64,000 nucleotides of DNA. Origin: Eustoma russellianum (lineage: Eukaryota > Streptophyta > Magnoliopsida > Gentianales > Gentianaceae). Location: positions 13,576,596-13,640,595 of the forward strand of contig AP025069.1 of NCBI GenBank assembly GCA_036186865.1, read 5' to 3'. The translations under genes were made by a program, and so were the position numbers. The notes beneath the pieces are model-generated. The model was not told the DNA's origin. It made no database searches and saw only the letters and a program-made list of their open reading frames with translations. Shown piece after piece: positions 45,845 to 57,011 of this stretch (positions within the stretch are counted from its first letter, which is position 1; every line of letters begins with the position of its first letter).

Positions 45845-47349
45845 ATGGATCCTCAAAATCATCTTGTTGGTAAGCCTGGAATTTGATCATAATTGATCTC
45901 GCTAAACACTCTCAATCGACTCTCGATTTCCTTAGCTAACTAGATCCAATCCTCAGCGTCTTGTCCTACATCCTTATGGAAATGACAATTGATGAAGTCG
46001 GATCTTCACTAGGTGGATCGAAGACGATCCTTGTTGTATTCCGTTAGCTCTCCATTTGGGTCCGTCAATGGAGCCTGAGAACGAAAGGAAACGTTAGAGG
46101 CCCAGGGGCACCGCCCTGGAAAAACCCTCCGACGCTTAGAGTGCCGCTAGGAATATGGTCGAGCTGTATCGCTCTGTGTGGTTTGGTCAAAAGTAGTGAA
46201 ATCTGTCGAGCCGAGCTGACTAAGAGTTATACTTGGACTTGCCTTAGTTACTTTAGATGACCTGCCTAAACTGTTGATGATGGAGGCCGAGGCTGACTAG
46301 TCAAGTAGCTGAGCATGAACCACGTTGACTGTTTGACTGACTGGAAATTTTTGTCTTATCTGAGCAGGTAGATTTTGTCTCATAGTATTTGTCCTTTTTG
46401 CTTTTGTGCTCGCGCATATGAGGAGGTTGTTTAGCAAGTCATGTTTCTTCCATGACTATAAGAGTTCATTCCTTCTCAAATGCTTTAAGGGTCCTTTTCG
46501 CTCATCCCTACATCCGAATATTTTTCTTGCTGGAAGGTTGACCACCTTCCATTTTCAAGCTATTTGCTTCCTCCCCACATGCATATTGATCGGACAATTC
46601 ATAATAGAGTCTCTAAGGTCTCATCCTGTTAATAAACACAGCTACAAAAAGACTAGTTTCATGTCCGTTTGCCTCTAAAGATTCTTCATTTAACCCCTAC
46701 ATATATTGCAACAAAGAATCATCATAGGCCCGACAGATAGAAAGAAGGTGCGTCAAATTCTTCGTGAAAGGACTTGAAGGGACGAACTGAGCTATAAACT
46801 GTTGAAGCATGAAGATGAGCTATGTGGGACTGCACTTAGAAATTAGTCGAAGGAGAGAACTGCTGAGCATTGCAGCAGAAACCACTTGGAGAGCAGAAAT
46901 TAAGATGCCATATGATTCTGGATGGAGCATGATAATCCAAGGAGGAATGATGTGGAAATATGATCAGCGCGGGATGGAGGAGAGCACGTGGTATTGATGA
47001 GGAAGGAAGTTACAGCTGATGGACCGTCACAAGCTGAAGGCGTTCTGCAACAGGAGGAAGGGATCAGGCGGGAAAGCAGTCAAACACTTGAATAGACAAG
47101 AATGCCCTTATAGACATAATAGTAGTTGATCGTTATTTAGGTCCTTAGTCGTCTTTTCAAATGAGTAGTTGTTACTGGATGTATATAAATTCGATGTAAG
47201 CGGTTCAGGAAGGTTGAAGAAAACAGATTTTTCTCTGGTTCATCGTTGCCTCTTCTTGCTGCTTCATTTTTTCTTGATCTACTTCCAATCCTTGTATGTT
47301 TGTGATTAATCAATCAATTGTAGTGTTGATATTTGACATAAACATCTCA
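45845..47349. other. no gene recognised; LTR-like promoter piece near 47180
   Basis: Small open frames (46406-46678, 46809-46997) show no family features. A GTATATAAAT TATA-like site (47181-47190), followed by a leader-like stretch, suggests an LTR fragment on the plus strand, but its limits are not visible. Confidence 0.35.
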
Positions 47350-47862
47350 TGGGGCTGCGCGAATGAATGCACATATTCGGTGGCCAACTCTTAGAACCAT
47401 CTCTCAGATTTTCCTTTGAGTGTTACGGGAAAAGCTATGCGTCTCAAAGGGTAAATCACATTTTTATGATTTGATGCTATTTCAAATTGAAACAGATAAT
47501 CTACTAGGTCGGATGTTTCATCATAGGTGTCTAATTTCAGAACCTTGAAATCTGACGGAGCTACATACGTGGCAATTCCTTGCACAAATGGACTCCCATC
47601 TACGGTCTTATTTGTATCTTGATGGTAGAATGACTATCTAATGCATGACCTTATTACTCAGACCTTTGCTTATAAGTCCCTTGGGACCAAACATGGGCCT
47701 TCTAGAGCATAACTTATTTTGCTTCTCCCCGTCACGGTCAGCCACGGATTAGGGTCTTAATATCATGGTTCCTTGTCAGCAGCTCTGGAAGTCTTTGCCC
47801 TTTTTTCACGCTCCTCTCTCCCATCTATGGCTGACTCTTGAGTCTAACAAGAGGGATGAGAA
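47350..47862 (-). pseudogene. Gypsy gag fragment (Tat/Athila-like)
   Basis: The minus-strand frame 47391-47585 contains the start of a Gypsy Gag domain (F-K-V-L-K-L-D-x-Y-D ... P-L-R-R-I-A-F-P-V-T-L-K-G-K-S-E-R-W-F), in which the final Trp-Phe marks the usual A-x-x-W-F box. A stop follows at once and related sequence continues on both sides in broken frames. It is cut on the right by the Copia LTR at 47863. Confidence 0.7.
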
Positions 47863-49301
47863 TGTTAGAACATGTTGAGTTTTGATGATTTGCACAAATT
47901 AGTACTTGGAACGACGGATTAGGCGCCTCATGTGAAGTGGTTGGAAGTCAGTATACTTCGAACGCTTACATTAGGCGCTTCATGTGCCTTGGTGAAATCC
48001 AGTACACTTCGAACGCCTACATTAGGCGCTTCATGTGAAGTGTCTGGACGCCCGAACACTTTGAACGCCTACATTAGGCGCTTCATGTGTTTTGGAAAAA
48101 AGACAGTACACTTTGAGTGCCTACATTAGGGCGCTTCATGTGTACCACTAAGTCAAAAGTACTTTTCCCCCCAAATGGGCACGTCTATCAAGCTATCTTC
48201 TGATAAAAGGAAGAACTACTTCGAACAAGCATGAAGGCTGAGATTAGGCACTTCATGTGACTTCGAATGCCTTCAATTGCTCACATAAGGTGCCTTATGC
48301 GACATTGAACGCCTATTCAAATTCACATAAAGCGCTCCATGTCACATTGAACGCCTGTTCTATGAACATATTAGGCGCTTCGTGTGATCAACGTTACAAA
48401 AGTCATATGCTTTACTTTCTAACGTTATTTGACTTTTTGTACCCTCCTCTTTTAGTGATATTTTCACAGGGTCTCTCTCATTCTTGAAGAAGTCAGATTT
48501 CCTCTTCTAGCTTTCAACAAGAAGCTTCTCCAAGAATGTTGCTACAAGCCAAAAGGAGATCTCCAATAAAGAAGACATGCCGTCACAAGACGACAAAGTC
48601 CATTATTGGCTCTGAGATGAATTCAAACGGGAAGATTTTCAAAAGAAATAAAAGAAGGGTCTTCATCTCATTCTTCTCCAACTTTCTACAATTTCAAGCT
48701 ATCAAGTTTTCTCTCAAAGTTCAAGCTCTCAAAATAGTTGTAAACATTGTATATTTTACTTTATTGTTGAGAGTTATGTTTGTAAGAAGAAGAAGAGTCT
48801 TTTTCTTGGTGAGTAAAGATTATGAGAGGTGAAGTAGATTGTTGGTCAAGGAGCAAGGGTGCTTCTTGTTTGAGAAATCTAGACCTTGGAGGGTTAGTTG
48901 ATAGTGTTGTGGTGCACTATACTCCCTAAAAGATTTCTTTGAGGGCAAAGAAGATCTTTGGAGGCTAGACTTCAAAGGGTTAGGTTTCTTGGTTGTGGTC
49001 TAGGCGTGTGGCCTAGTTATTTGTTGGATTTTGTTTCTTTGATTGTTGTTTCCCCATAGAAATAACAATCCCCATTTCAAAATGCTCCTTGTGAAAAATC
49101 AAGAAGGTAGAGGAGTAGAGTCATTTGACTTGAACCTCTATATATCTTTATGTTCTTTACGCTTCCGCAAAGTCTTTATTCTTTTCAAGAACACACCCAA
49201 GTATTGGTTGCACTCAAAAACAAAAATTATCCAAGAAAATATCCATACTTGGTGAACACACTATTCAACCTCCCTTCTAGTATGTTCTAAGGGACCTAAC
49301 A
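47863..49301 (+). mobile_element. Copia 5' LTR (1,439 bp)
   Basis: From TGTTAGAACATG to GGGACCTAACA, followed two bases later by the primer site. It contains the TTCGAA/GGCGC array in its first third and a CTTC-rich leader around 48480-48700. Confidence 0.85.
47905..48390 (+). repeat. tandem array with TTCGAA and GGCGC motifs in Copia LTR
   Basis: About four regular units of roughly 51 bp (ACACTTCGAACGCCTACATT then AGGCGCTTCATGTG), followed by more degenerate units to 48390. Near-identical to motifs in the Gypsy LTR at 25010. Confidence 0.9.
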
Positions 49302-49303
49302 AT

Positions 49304-49315
49304 TGGTATCAGAGC
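49304..49315 (+). other. primer-binding site, tRNA-Met
   Basis: TGGTATCAGAGC two bases after the Copia LTR. Confidence 0.92.
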
Positions 49316-49363
49316 GAAATCTTGAGTATTTGAGTTCAAATAGAAAGATTTGATCTTCAAAGT

Positions 49364-51200
49364 ATGGATCCTTTTAGTTATGATGATGCTAGTTCCCCAG
49401 TGGTGATGCCTCAAGAAGAAGGAGGCAAGAGACACTTCTCCCTTCTATTTCTAGTGTCCATGTCAATGTTCCTATGTTTGATCCTCTCAACTACCACTAT
49501 GGAAATCAAACATGGAAACATATCTTCGTTCATGTGGGTATCGTATTTGGAGAGAAGTATCAAAAGGTTCCACCATTCGTTTTGATGTTGATGATCCTAC
49601 TCAGGAAAAGGAGTTGCAGTTTGCCATAAATAGTAAAGCTCTTGCTATTTTAAATAGCTCTCTTACCCCAAATGAGAGAGCTCAAATACAAGGTGTCCAA
49701 TCCGCACATGAAGCTTGGACAAAGCTAGAGCTGATCCATGAAGGAACATCTCAAGTGAGGAAGGCCAAGAGGAGACACTTGATCAAACAATTCTACAACT
49801 TTAATGTCCCCAAAGGTGAAAAGATCGAAGAGTCCATTCAAAGATTCACCAAACTTGTTAACCTTCTCACTGCGGTTGGCAAGAAGATAGAGCAAGAGGA
49901 TCTCAACCATTGCTTCCTAAATAGCTTAAGAAGAGAATGGAACGCAAAGGTGACGGCCATTGAGGAGTCCAAAGATCTTGAAAAAATTACTTTGGACGAG
50001 CTCTACGGGAATCTCATCACTTATGGGATTCATCTTGATGCTTAAGAGAAGAATGATCCCATCCGCAACTCATCAAAAGCCCTTGCATGCGAGTCGGAGG
50101 ACTCGGACGATGAAGTCGGACTTCTTGTTAGAAGATTCCGATGTTTTGCAAGAAAGAATGAAGATGAAACTAAAAGGTTCATCAAAGAAAAATTCTCCAA
50201 AGACAAAGTGAAAGACCAAGACAACAAATGCTATAAGTGTGGGAAGTTTGGTCACTTCATGAAAGATTGTCGGGTGAAAGAGCCGCAACTCAAAGACAAA
50301 AAGGCCATCTACCAAAGTAAGAAGGCCTTACAAGCGGAAGTAGCCCATCAGGAGAGCATTCTTTCCGGGTCCGAGAGCGACAACGGCGATAATGATGATC
50401 TTGCTCTCACAGGGGTCGTTCATGATGACCTTGATGAGGAGTTCTACGCACTCATGGCCATTGATGACGACATGGAGGTATGCAATATCTCATCTCACTA
50501 TAGATTAATTGATGAAAGAGATGATTTAGTGCAACAAAATGATTTTTTGGATTTAATATATAAACGTGTCAAAAAGGAGTTTAGAGCATGTTTAAATGAA
50601 TATAATGACACGTTAGAAAATCACATTGCATTACAACTTGAGCATGATATATTTTTGACCATGCATATGATTGCACTTCAAGAGAAACATGATTCGATGA
50701 AATCATGTGCTCAAGACCTTGATAAAAAGAAAATTGACTCAAGGGTAAGTGCTACAAAAGTAGACATTGTTAAGGATGCATCTAGGCCAGATATGAAAAC
50801 TAAAATCAAACCTAGTGCCATGTATGCATCCAAGAAGGGAAAACAAAGGGAACAAGCACAATTTGTCAAGGAGTCTAAAACCTCCTTGAAGAAACAATGG
50901 CACATGCCTAAAGGAAAGACAAACACACCAAAGGTGTCAAAACCTTTGGTTCAAGTCGTGAAACAAAAACCTTCTTTGATTTCAAAGAAGGTCATTCCTA
51001 AAAAGGAATCACGAAATGTGCCAACGCACAAGCATACACACTCTCACAAACATACTCCTACATGTTTTTATTGCAATAGGAAAGGTCATGTAGAAAGAGT
51101 ATGTAGAGCTAAAAATAATAAGAATCTTGTGTGGGTGCCAAAAGGCGAAATGAAGGTAACTAACCTTCAAGGACCCAAAACAAAAAGGGTACCAATATCA
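49364..51200 (+). pseudogene. Copia gag with two CCHC knuckles
   Basis: The start (49364, M-D-P-F) is in one frame, and a shift between 49430 and 49512 moves to the main frame. There the Gag domain reads Y-L-R-S-C-G-Y ... A-L-A-I-L ... A-W-T-K-L-E-L-I-H-E-G-T-S-Q-V. An in-frame TAA at 50043-50045 interrupts it, and the same frame continues through knuckle one C-Y-K-C-G-K-F-G-H-F-M-K-D-C (50230) and knuckle two C-F-Y-C-N-R-K-G-H-V-E-R-V-C (51063), ending with V-W-V-P-K-G. Two knuckles and a long acidic/Lys-rich spacer are typical of SIRE-type Gag. A +1 shift near 51200 separates it from protease. Confidence 0.85.
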
Positions 51201-51201
51201 T

Positions 51202-52731
51202 ATGGTTCATTTGCAGGCCCTAGCACTCAATGGAGAAAGCAAAGACAAGAAGGTCAAATGGGTCGTGGACAGTGGGTGTTCCAACCATATGATGGGAGAC
51301 AAAAGTCTCTTCCATGGACTCACTATGCAAGATGGAGGAGATGTCCACTTTGGAGGTAGCAAAGGCCAAATCAAAAGACATGGTATTGTGGGTAACAATT
51401 CCTTCTCTCTTAGTGATGTCTTATATGTTGTAGGACTAAAGTTTAACTTGATAAGTGTCAGTCAACTATGTGATGCTAACTATGAGGTAATGTTTTTGAA
51501 AACAAAGTGTGTTGTGAAAAAGGATAATACTATCTTATTTGAGGCTTTGCGTTTCAAAAATATTTACAAACTTAGCATCAATGATTTGGTTTCTCAAAAT
51601 GTATCTTGCCTAGTTGCTAAAAATGATTTGACGCAACTATGGCATAGACGTCTCGGACATGTTTGTTTCAAAACGTTTAAATTTATTTGCGAAAACAATA
51701 AAGTCCGAGGCCTTCCAAAAATGAGTTTCGAAAACCATGACTTATGTGACACTTGTCAAAAGGCAAAGCTTGTGAAAACAAGCTTTAAATCAAAAACAAA
51801 CATATCCACCTCCAAACCTCTACAATTGCTACATATGGATTTGTATGGGGATATTGGAACAAAAAGTTTGGATGGTAAACATTATACCTTCGTGGTAGTA
51901 GATGACTATACTCGTTATACATGGGTGATGTTTCTTGCTAAGAAAAATGATGCATGTAGTGAATTTATGAATTTAAGTAGACGATTGGAAAATCACGTGG
52001 GTGACACCATTAAAACCATTCGTAGTGATCGCGGTGGTGAGTTTGATGGTGATTTCGAAAGGTTTTGTGAATCCAAAGGATACTCACATGACCTTTCGGC
52101 ACCTAGAACTCCACAACAAAATGGTGTGGCCGAACGAAAGAATAGAACTCTACAAGAAATGTGTAGAGCGATGTTAAATGAGTTCGGCTTGCCCAAATAT
52201 CTTTGGGCCGAAGCGGTAAATGCCGCTTGCCATGTGATTAATCGTGTATATTTGAGACCATACCTAAATGTGACACCTTATGAGCTTTGGAATGGTAAAG
52301 TTCCCAACATTGGGTATTTCAAAGTGTTTGGTTGCAAGTGTTTTATACTTAATACCAAGGACACTTTGGATAAGCTTGACCTCAAAGCGGATGAAGGTAT
52401 CTTTTTAGGTTATGCCTCAAATAGTAAAGCATTTTGTATTTTCAACAAAAGGAATCAAAAGGTGGAAGAATCAATCCATGTTAAGTTTAATGAGTCACTA
52501 AGTGACGAATCTAAACTTAATGAGGATTGTGAAGAAAATGAAGATGTGACTCCTCAAGAAGAAATTCTTGGGGATATTCCTATGGTTGCTCATCAACAAG
52601 AGATTGTTTATGATTCTCCAAATGGAAACATCTTCATTCATTTAAGAGTTGAACCTATTGAAGGTACTCCTCCACGTAGTGTGCATGAACTTAGTGAGTC
52701 AAATAGAAATATTTCTCAATCATATTGTTGA
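51202..52731 (+). CDS. Copia protease and integrase
   Basis: An open 509-codon segment. The protease active site V-V-D-S-G-C-S-N-H-M lies near residue 21. The integrase zinc region L-W-H-R-R-L-G-H ... C-D-T-C-Q-K-A-K lies near residues 145-190, and the catalytic core near residues 213-316 with D (H-M-D-L-Y-G-D), D (I-R-S-D-R-G-G-E-F) and E (G-V-A-E-R-K-N-R-T). The conserved F-G-C-K-C-F and F-L-G-Y segments follow. All catalytic residues are present, but the segment is cut from gag and RT by frame changes, so it is a remnant rather than a working gene. Confidence 0.85.
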   Translation: MVHLQALALNGESKDKKVKWVVDSGCSNHMMGDKSLFHGLTMQDGGDVHFGGSKGQIKRHGIVGNNSFSLSDVLYVVGLKFNLISVSQLCDANYEVMFLKTKCVVKKDNTILFEALRFKNIYKLSINDLVSQNVSCLVAKNDLTQLWHRRLGHVCFKTFKFICENNKVRGLPKMSFENHDLCDTCQKAKLVKTSFKSKTNISTSKPLQLLHMDLYGDIGTKSLDGKHYTFVVVDDYTRYTWVMFLAKKNDACSEFMNLSRRLENHVGDTIKTIRSDRGGEFDGDFERFCESKGYSHDLSAPRTPQQNGVAERKNRTLQEMCRAMLNEFGLPKYLWAEAVNAACHVINRVYLRPYLNVTPYELWNGKVPNIGYFKVFGCKCFILNTKDTLDKLDLKADEGIFLGYASNSKAFCIFNKRNQKVEESIHVKFNESLSDESKLNEDCEENEDVTPQEEILGDIPMVAHQQEIVYDSPNGNIFIHLRVEPIEGTPPRSVHELSESNRNISQSYC

Positions 52732-53845
52732 TACACAAAATGTAGAAAATGCATCACATGTTCCGGAAAATGAGATTCATTTGAATGATGAAGGTTCGTC
52801 ACTTCCGGAAAGTGATCATGAGAAAGTTGGAGGAGATGTCTCCAACTTTCCTAGATCATTCAAGCACAAAAGTTCTCACCCACACGAGTTGGTCATAGGT
52901 GATTTGAATAGGGGTATCACCACACGAAGGCAATATAGAGAGAATGCATTTGTCTCTCTTATAGAGCCTAAAAACGTCAAAGACGCACTTCTTGATGAAA
53001 ATTGGATCTTGGCTATGCAAGAAGAATTAAACCAATTTGAGAGAAGTGATGTTTGAGAGTTGGTTCCCAAACCATATGATCATCCTATTATTGGTACGAA
53101 ATGGATATTTCGTAACAAGATGGATGATCAAGGGAATGTCACTAGAAACAAGGCTAGATTAGTTGCTCAAGGATACCGTCAAAAAGAAGCTATCGATTTT
53201 GATGAGACATTCGCACCTGTAGCACGGCTTGAAGCTATTAGAATGTTATTGGCATATGCTTGTTATAGGGATTTTAAACTTTACCAAATGGATGTTAAAT
53301 CCGCCTTCTTGAATGGTGTTATTCAAGAAGAAATGTATGTTGCACAACCTCCCGGGTTTGAATGTCATGATTCACCACATCATGTTTTCAAACTTAAAAA
53401 GGCTCTTTATGGTCTTAAACAAGCTCCAAGAACTTGGTACGAGAGGTTAATTACTTTTCTTCTTAATAATGGATTCTCAAGGGGTAAAGTTGGCACTACT
53501 TTGTTCATAAAAGAACAAGGCAAAAATCAATTAATTGTACAAGTATATATTGATGATATTATTTTTGGTGCTACTAACAATTGTCTTTGTGAGCAATTTG
53601 CTAGTTTAATGCAAGGTGAATTCGAGATGAGCATGATGGGAGAACTAAACTACTTCCTTGGATTACAAATCAAGCAAACCAAAGATGACGTGTACATTTC
53701 CCAAACCAAATACATAAAGGACTTGCTCAAGAAGTACAATTTTGGTGAAGGAAGAGAAGTAAACACACCAATGAGCACAAGTGTCAAGCTTGACAAGGAT
53801 GGGAAAGAAAAGCATGTCGAGGTAGCCTTGTATCGTGCATTATAG
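52649..53845 (+). pseudogene. Copia reverse transcriptase
   Basis: One frame interrupted by a single TGA at 53054-53056, at the Trp codon of the conserved D-V-W-E-L-V-P motif. Downstream: G-T-K-W-I-F-R-N-K, A-R-L-V-A-Q-G-Y, T-F-A-P-V-A-R-L, Q-M-D-V-K-S-A-F-L-N-G, K-A-L-Y-G-L-K-Q-A-P-R-T-W-Y and the catalytic V-Y-I-D-D-I-I-F-G near 53550. A frameshift at about 53840 separates RT from RNase H. Confidence 0.85.
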
Positions 53846-54489
53846 GTAGTCTACTTTACTTAACTGCGAGTAGACCCGATATTTTACATACAGTATGTTT
53901 ATGTGCTAGATTTCAAAGTGATCCTAGGGAAATGCATCTAATTGCGTTAAAACGTATTTATAGATACCTTAGATGTACTTTGAAATTTGGGCTATTTTAT
54001 CCCAAAAATGCATGTTTTGATTTAAGAGGATATTGTGACTCCGATTATGCGGGGAGTCTTGTTGAAAGAAAGAGCACATCCGGAACTTGTCAGTTTCTTG
54101 GAGATTGTCTTATTTCTTGGTTTTCTAAGAAACAAAACAGTGTTTCTCTTTCTACAGCAAAATCCGAATATGTGTCGGCCGCCTCTTGTTGTGCACGATT
54201 GTTATGGATGACCAACACTTTAAATGATTATAACATTCACATCTCCAAAGTGTCCATTTTGTGTGATAACATGTCTGCTATCAATATTGCACAAAATCCC
54301 ATCCAACATAGTCGGACTAAGCACATTGAAGTGAGATATCATTTCATCCGTGACCATGTACAAAAGAACTTGGTTAGTGTAGAATTTGTTCCTACATGTG
54401 ACCAATTAGCAGACATATTCACGGAACCTTTACCTAGTGATATATTTGCATCTATAAGAAGTAGGTTGGAGTTGCTCAACATGGGTTGA
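53846..54489 (+). pseudogene. Copia RNase H
   Basis: The frame containing 53932-54489 shows Y-C-D-S-D-Y-A-G, S-W-F-S-K-K-Q-N-S-V-S-L-S-T-A-K-S-E-Y, L-C-D-N-M-S-A and T-K-H-I-E-V-R-Y-H-F-I-R-D, i.e. the acidic active-site set of Copia RNase H. It ends Q-L-A-D-I-F-T-E-P-L, the usual Copia C-terminus. It is joined to RT only across the frameshift at 53840. Confidence 0.85.
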
Positions 54490-54874
54490 TAATAACCCAT
54501 CTTGAGTTTTGAGCAAGAAAATTTTCAAAATTTTCAAAGTCAGTATACATAAGGCGCTTCATCACAGTTAGTTCAGGCGTTCAATGTCACATTAAGCACC
54601 TGATGTAAGGATGTCACTCGTTCGAAGTGACATCAGGCGCTTTATGTTCCTTACACATGCGTTCGAAGTGGCATTAAGCACCTTATACAAAGTAATTCAC
54701 TTGTTCCAAGTGACATTGAGCGCTTAATCCACTCATCCACAACCGTTCCATGTGACTTCAGGCGCTTCATCCTAGTTTATGAAGTTGTTCGAAGTCACAT
54801 TAGGCGCCTAAACCCTAATTCTTCACTGTCAATTCCACCGTCTCTTCAGTTTTTCACGCCAATCAATAGACATC
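54490..54874 (+). repeat. Copia 3' non-coding region with degenerate TTCGAA/GGCGC units
   Basis: After RNase H, degenerate copies of the array motif (AAGGCGCTTCAT, GTTCGAAGTGACAT, TTAGGCGCC) occur from 54545 to 54810. This is not the 3' LTR: it lacks the TGTTAGAACATG start and any colinear match to 47863-49301. The Gypsy element begins at 54875 after CATC. Confidence 0.65.
54871..54874. repeat. target-site duplication CATC, left copy
   Basis: CATC precedes the Gypsy LTR and recurs at 63723-63726. If the terminal A of the LTR is shared, a 5-bp ACATC duplication is also possible. Confidence 0.7.
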
Positions 54875-55480
54875 TGTTATAGCCGTGTTTTAAAAAAAAA
54901 AGATAAAATTCTATCCTAATCTATAGTCAAACCCCTCCCTAAAATCCCTCTCCTACTAACTCATATTTATCCCCTAAAATCTCTCTCTCTCCTTATCACT
55001 CTACTCTAACCCTAATCTTTCCTCTCTTTCTCTCTCAAACGGCTGCCTCTCTTCTTCTCCTCTTTCTCTCATCAAGATTTCGGCCATAGCAAGGACAAGA
55101 AGGATCCTTGATCCAAGATTCAAGAGAAGGGAGATCAAACGCTCGTAGATCATCACACCTTCCTATATCAACTCTTGCTAGGATCGAGGTAGGTGCATAT
55201 TCATTATTTCCTCAAAACGGTATGAAGGCTTGCATAGGCAAAAGGGTATTTTTATGTGATGTGGTTGTCGTTGGTTCTTGATTTTATTTGGATCATGTGC
55301 AACGTGTGTATTTTCCGTTATATGTTTCTTGATTCAACGTGGTCTCGTTGTTGTATGGTTCGTTGCTAATTGGGGTTGTGAGGTTTTGAAGCGAGTACGG
55401 ATATGTGGGATGGGGGAAAGATTGTTTGGGATTGGATGGAGGGATTGCAGAAATTTCAGAATGGGAGTTCTGAAATTCGG

Positions 55481-55710
55481 GGACATCGATCGATCGACGT
55501 CCAGAGGCTGAGGATTCGACGTGCCTCAGACAGACATCGATCGATCGACGTCCAGAGGGTGAGAGATCGATGTGCCTCAGATGGACATCGATCGATCGAC
55601 GTCCAGAGGGTGAGAGATTGATGTGCCTCAGATGGACATCGATCGATCGACGTCCCATGGCTGAGGGTTCGACGTGCCTCAGAACCACGTCGAACGATCG
55701 ACGTCAGAGG
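55481..55710 (+). repeat. 51-bp tandem array with ATCGATCGATCGACGTC cores
   Basis: Five units starting near 55484, 55535, 55586, 55637 and 55686, each with a self-complementary ATCGATCGAT core and GACGT. The unit is 17 codons long, so several frames on both strands stay open by necessity. The 3' LTR copy is at 62460-62690. Confidence 0.92.
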
Positions 55711-55774
55711 ATGACGTCCAAACTGTTTTCTTCCCCTTTCCCCTTGCATTCATGGCACGTGCATTGCATGAGGT

Positions 55775-55978
55775 ACCCATTGTCTGAGGGTGTGCGTGTT
55801 CGGAGGATACGTAGTGCCTATAGGGCGTGGGGGCCGTGATGATACACAGCGTCGGTCGGGCGTGGGTGTCGTACGGATACGCAGCGTCTATAGGGCGTGG
55901 GTGTCATGAGATACGCAGCGTCTATAGGGCGTGGGTGCCGTACGATACACAGCGTCTATAGGGCGTGGGTGTCCAGAA
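55775..55978 (+). repeat. second LTR array (GGATACGCAGCGTCTATAGG units)
   Basis: About five units of roughly 35-40 bp with ATACGCAGCGTCTATAGGGC and GTGGGTGTCGT. The 3' LTR copy is at 62754-62957. Confidence 0.88.
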
Positions 55979-56745
55979 CGGCAAGTGGTGGCTAGAGATC
56001 ATGACGCTGGAACTAGGTCCCGGGAGCATGCATTGCATATAGGCCTAGGAGCATATTGCCTGACATGTTCTAGTTGCGTGTGACACGTTATGTGAGCATG
56101 CATCACGTATTTGCGCATGCATCTTGTGTGGATTGTTTATTTCCGTATAAGCCATGTCATGTAGTTTATGTTGAGTACGTGGAGTGTCTTACCTTCCGGT
56201 TGTATGCTATCTGTTCTATGTGGTTACGTGGAGATATCGTTTTGGGTATGTAAGTTTTGTATTGTTTTGAGAGGCACCTACTGGGTGATTACCATCACTC
56301 ACACCTACTATTCCATATGTAGCCGAGACAGAGTATGACTATATCTTCGTTGAGGATGAGTCCGATACCGTGGAGTGGGCTGAGTGACTCGTAGATACGG
56401 CTGCGGCAAGGATGGAGACAAGCTTTTTGTGATGCTTTGGGGGTGACACAGACATTTTATTTTAATATTCAGTATTACTTTCGAAAACGATTTCATGCTT
56501 TTAGATTTAGACATTTGACCTTGACTTGTAAGGCCCGGTCAGCCTAGACTTTCCATCGTTATTTCCTTAAAGTTATTTAATTTCGGAATTAGTATTTGAC
56601 TTATCGTTTCCGCAGAAAGAAAAGGAAAGTTTTCTATGTCAGCACTGACGTGTAGCAGGTTGATGTGACGCCTTGTATTCTCCTGAGTGAGATACGGCAG
56701 GTGCACCGTTACCGAGGATGGAGCTCGGGAGCGGGGCGCTACAGG

Positions 56746-56757
56746 TGGTATCAGAGC
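56746..56757 (+). other. primer-binding site, tRNA-Met
   Basis: TGGTATCAGAGC two bases after the LTR. Confidence 0.93.
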
Positions 56758-57011
56758 CCAGGCTTCAGATACGCCTCGGGAACGTAATAGATTAGTTAAT
56801 TACCCTAGGATAAGTGACGATCTGTTTTCAAATGATTTTCAAATTTGAATAAAACGAAGTAGACATAGGCTATGACTGGGGTTTTGGTTGGTGAGTGCCG
56901 TTAGTAAGTAGACGGGATAGGTTATCTTTTCCTTTGGCCTCCATTCCTGTACCTCTTTTACAATACTCTTAAGCCAATTTTGTCTAACGTGTTTTAAATT
57001 GTCCACAGACA

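Larger units (their letters stand above)
54875..56743 (+). mobile_element. Gypsy 5' LTR (1,869 bp)
   Basis: From TGTTATAGCCG to GGCGCTACA. A pyrimidine-rich stretch (54960-55075) resembles a plant Y-patch promoter region. A donor-like GATCGAG/GTAGGT follows at 55188/55189, then two tandem arrays. Confidence 0.92.
55189..57008 (+). other. candidate leader intron (1,820 bp)
   Basis: Donor GAG/GTAGGTGC inside the LTR, and acceptor TTGTCCACAG/ACA three bases before the gag ATG. Splicing would remove the LTR arrays and primer site from the gag-pol mRNA. The older copy has AG/GCAAGT at 24445/24446 and GATCTTTCAG at 26723 in the same places. Inference only. Confidence 0.35.

Noticed and set aside
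54490..54874. Possible 3' LTR of the Copia element just after RNase H
   Set aside because: Shares only array motifs and a short TCAGTATAC match with the 5' LTR. There is no polypurine tract, no TGTTAGAACATG start and no colinearity.
55293..55749. Overlapping open frames on both strands (for example 131 and 97 codons), repeated at 62272-62728
   Set aside because: They run through the 51-bp LTR array. A unit of 17 codons keeps many frames open, and both LTRs carry them by duplication.
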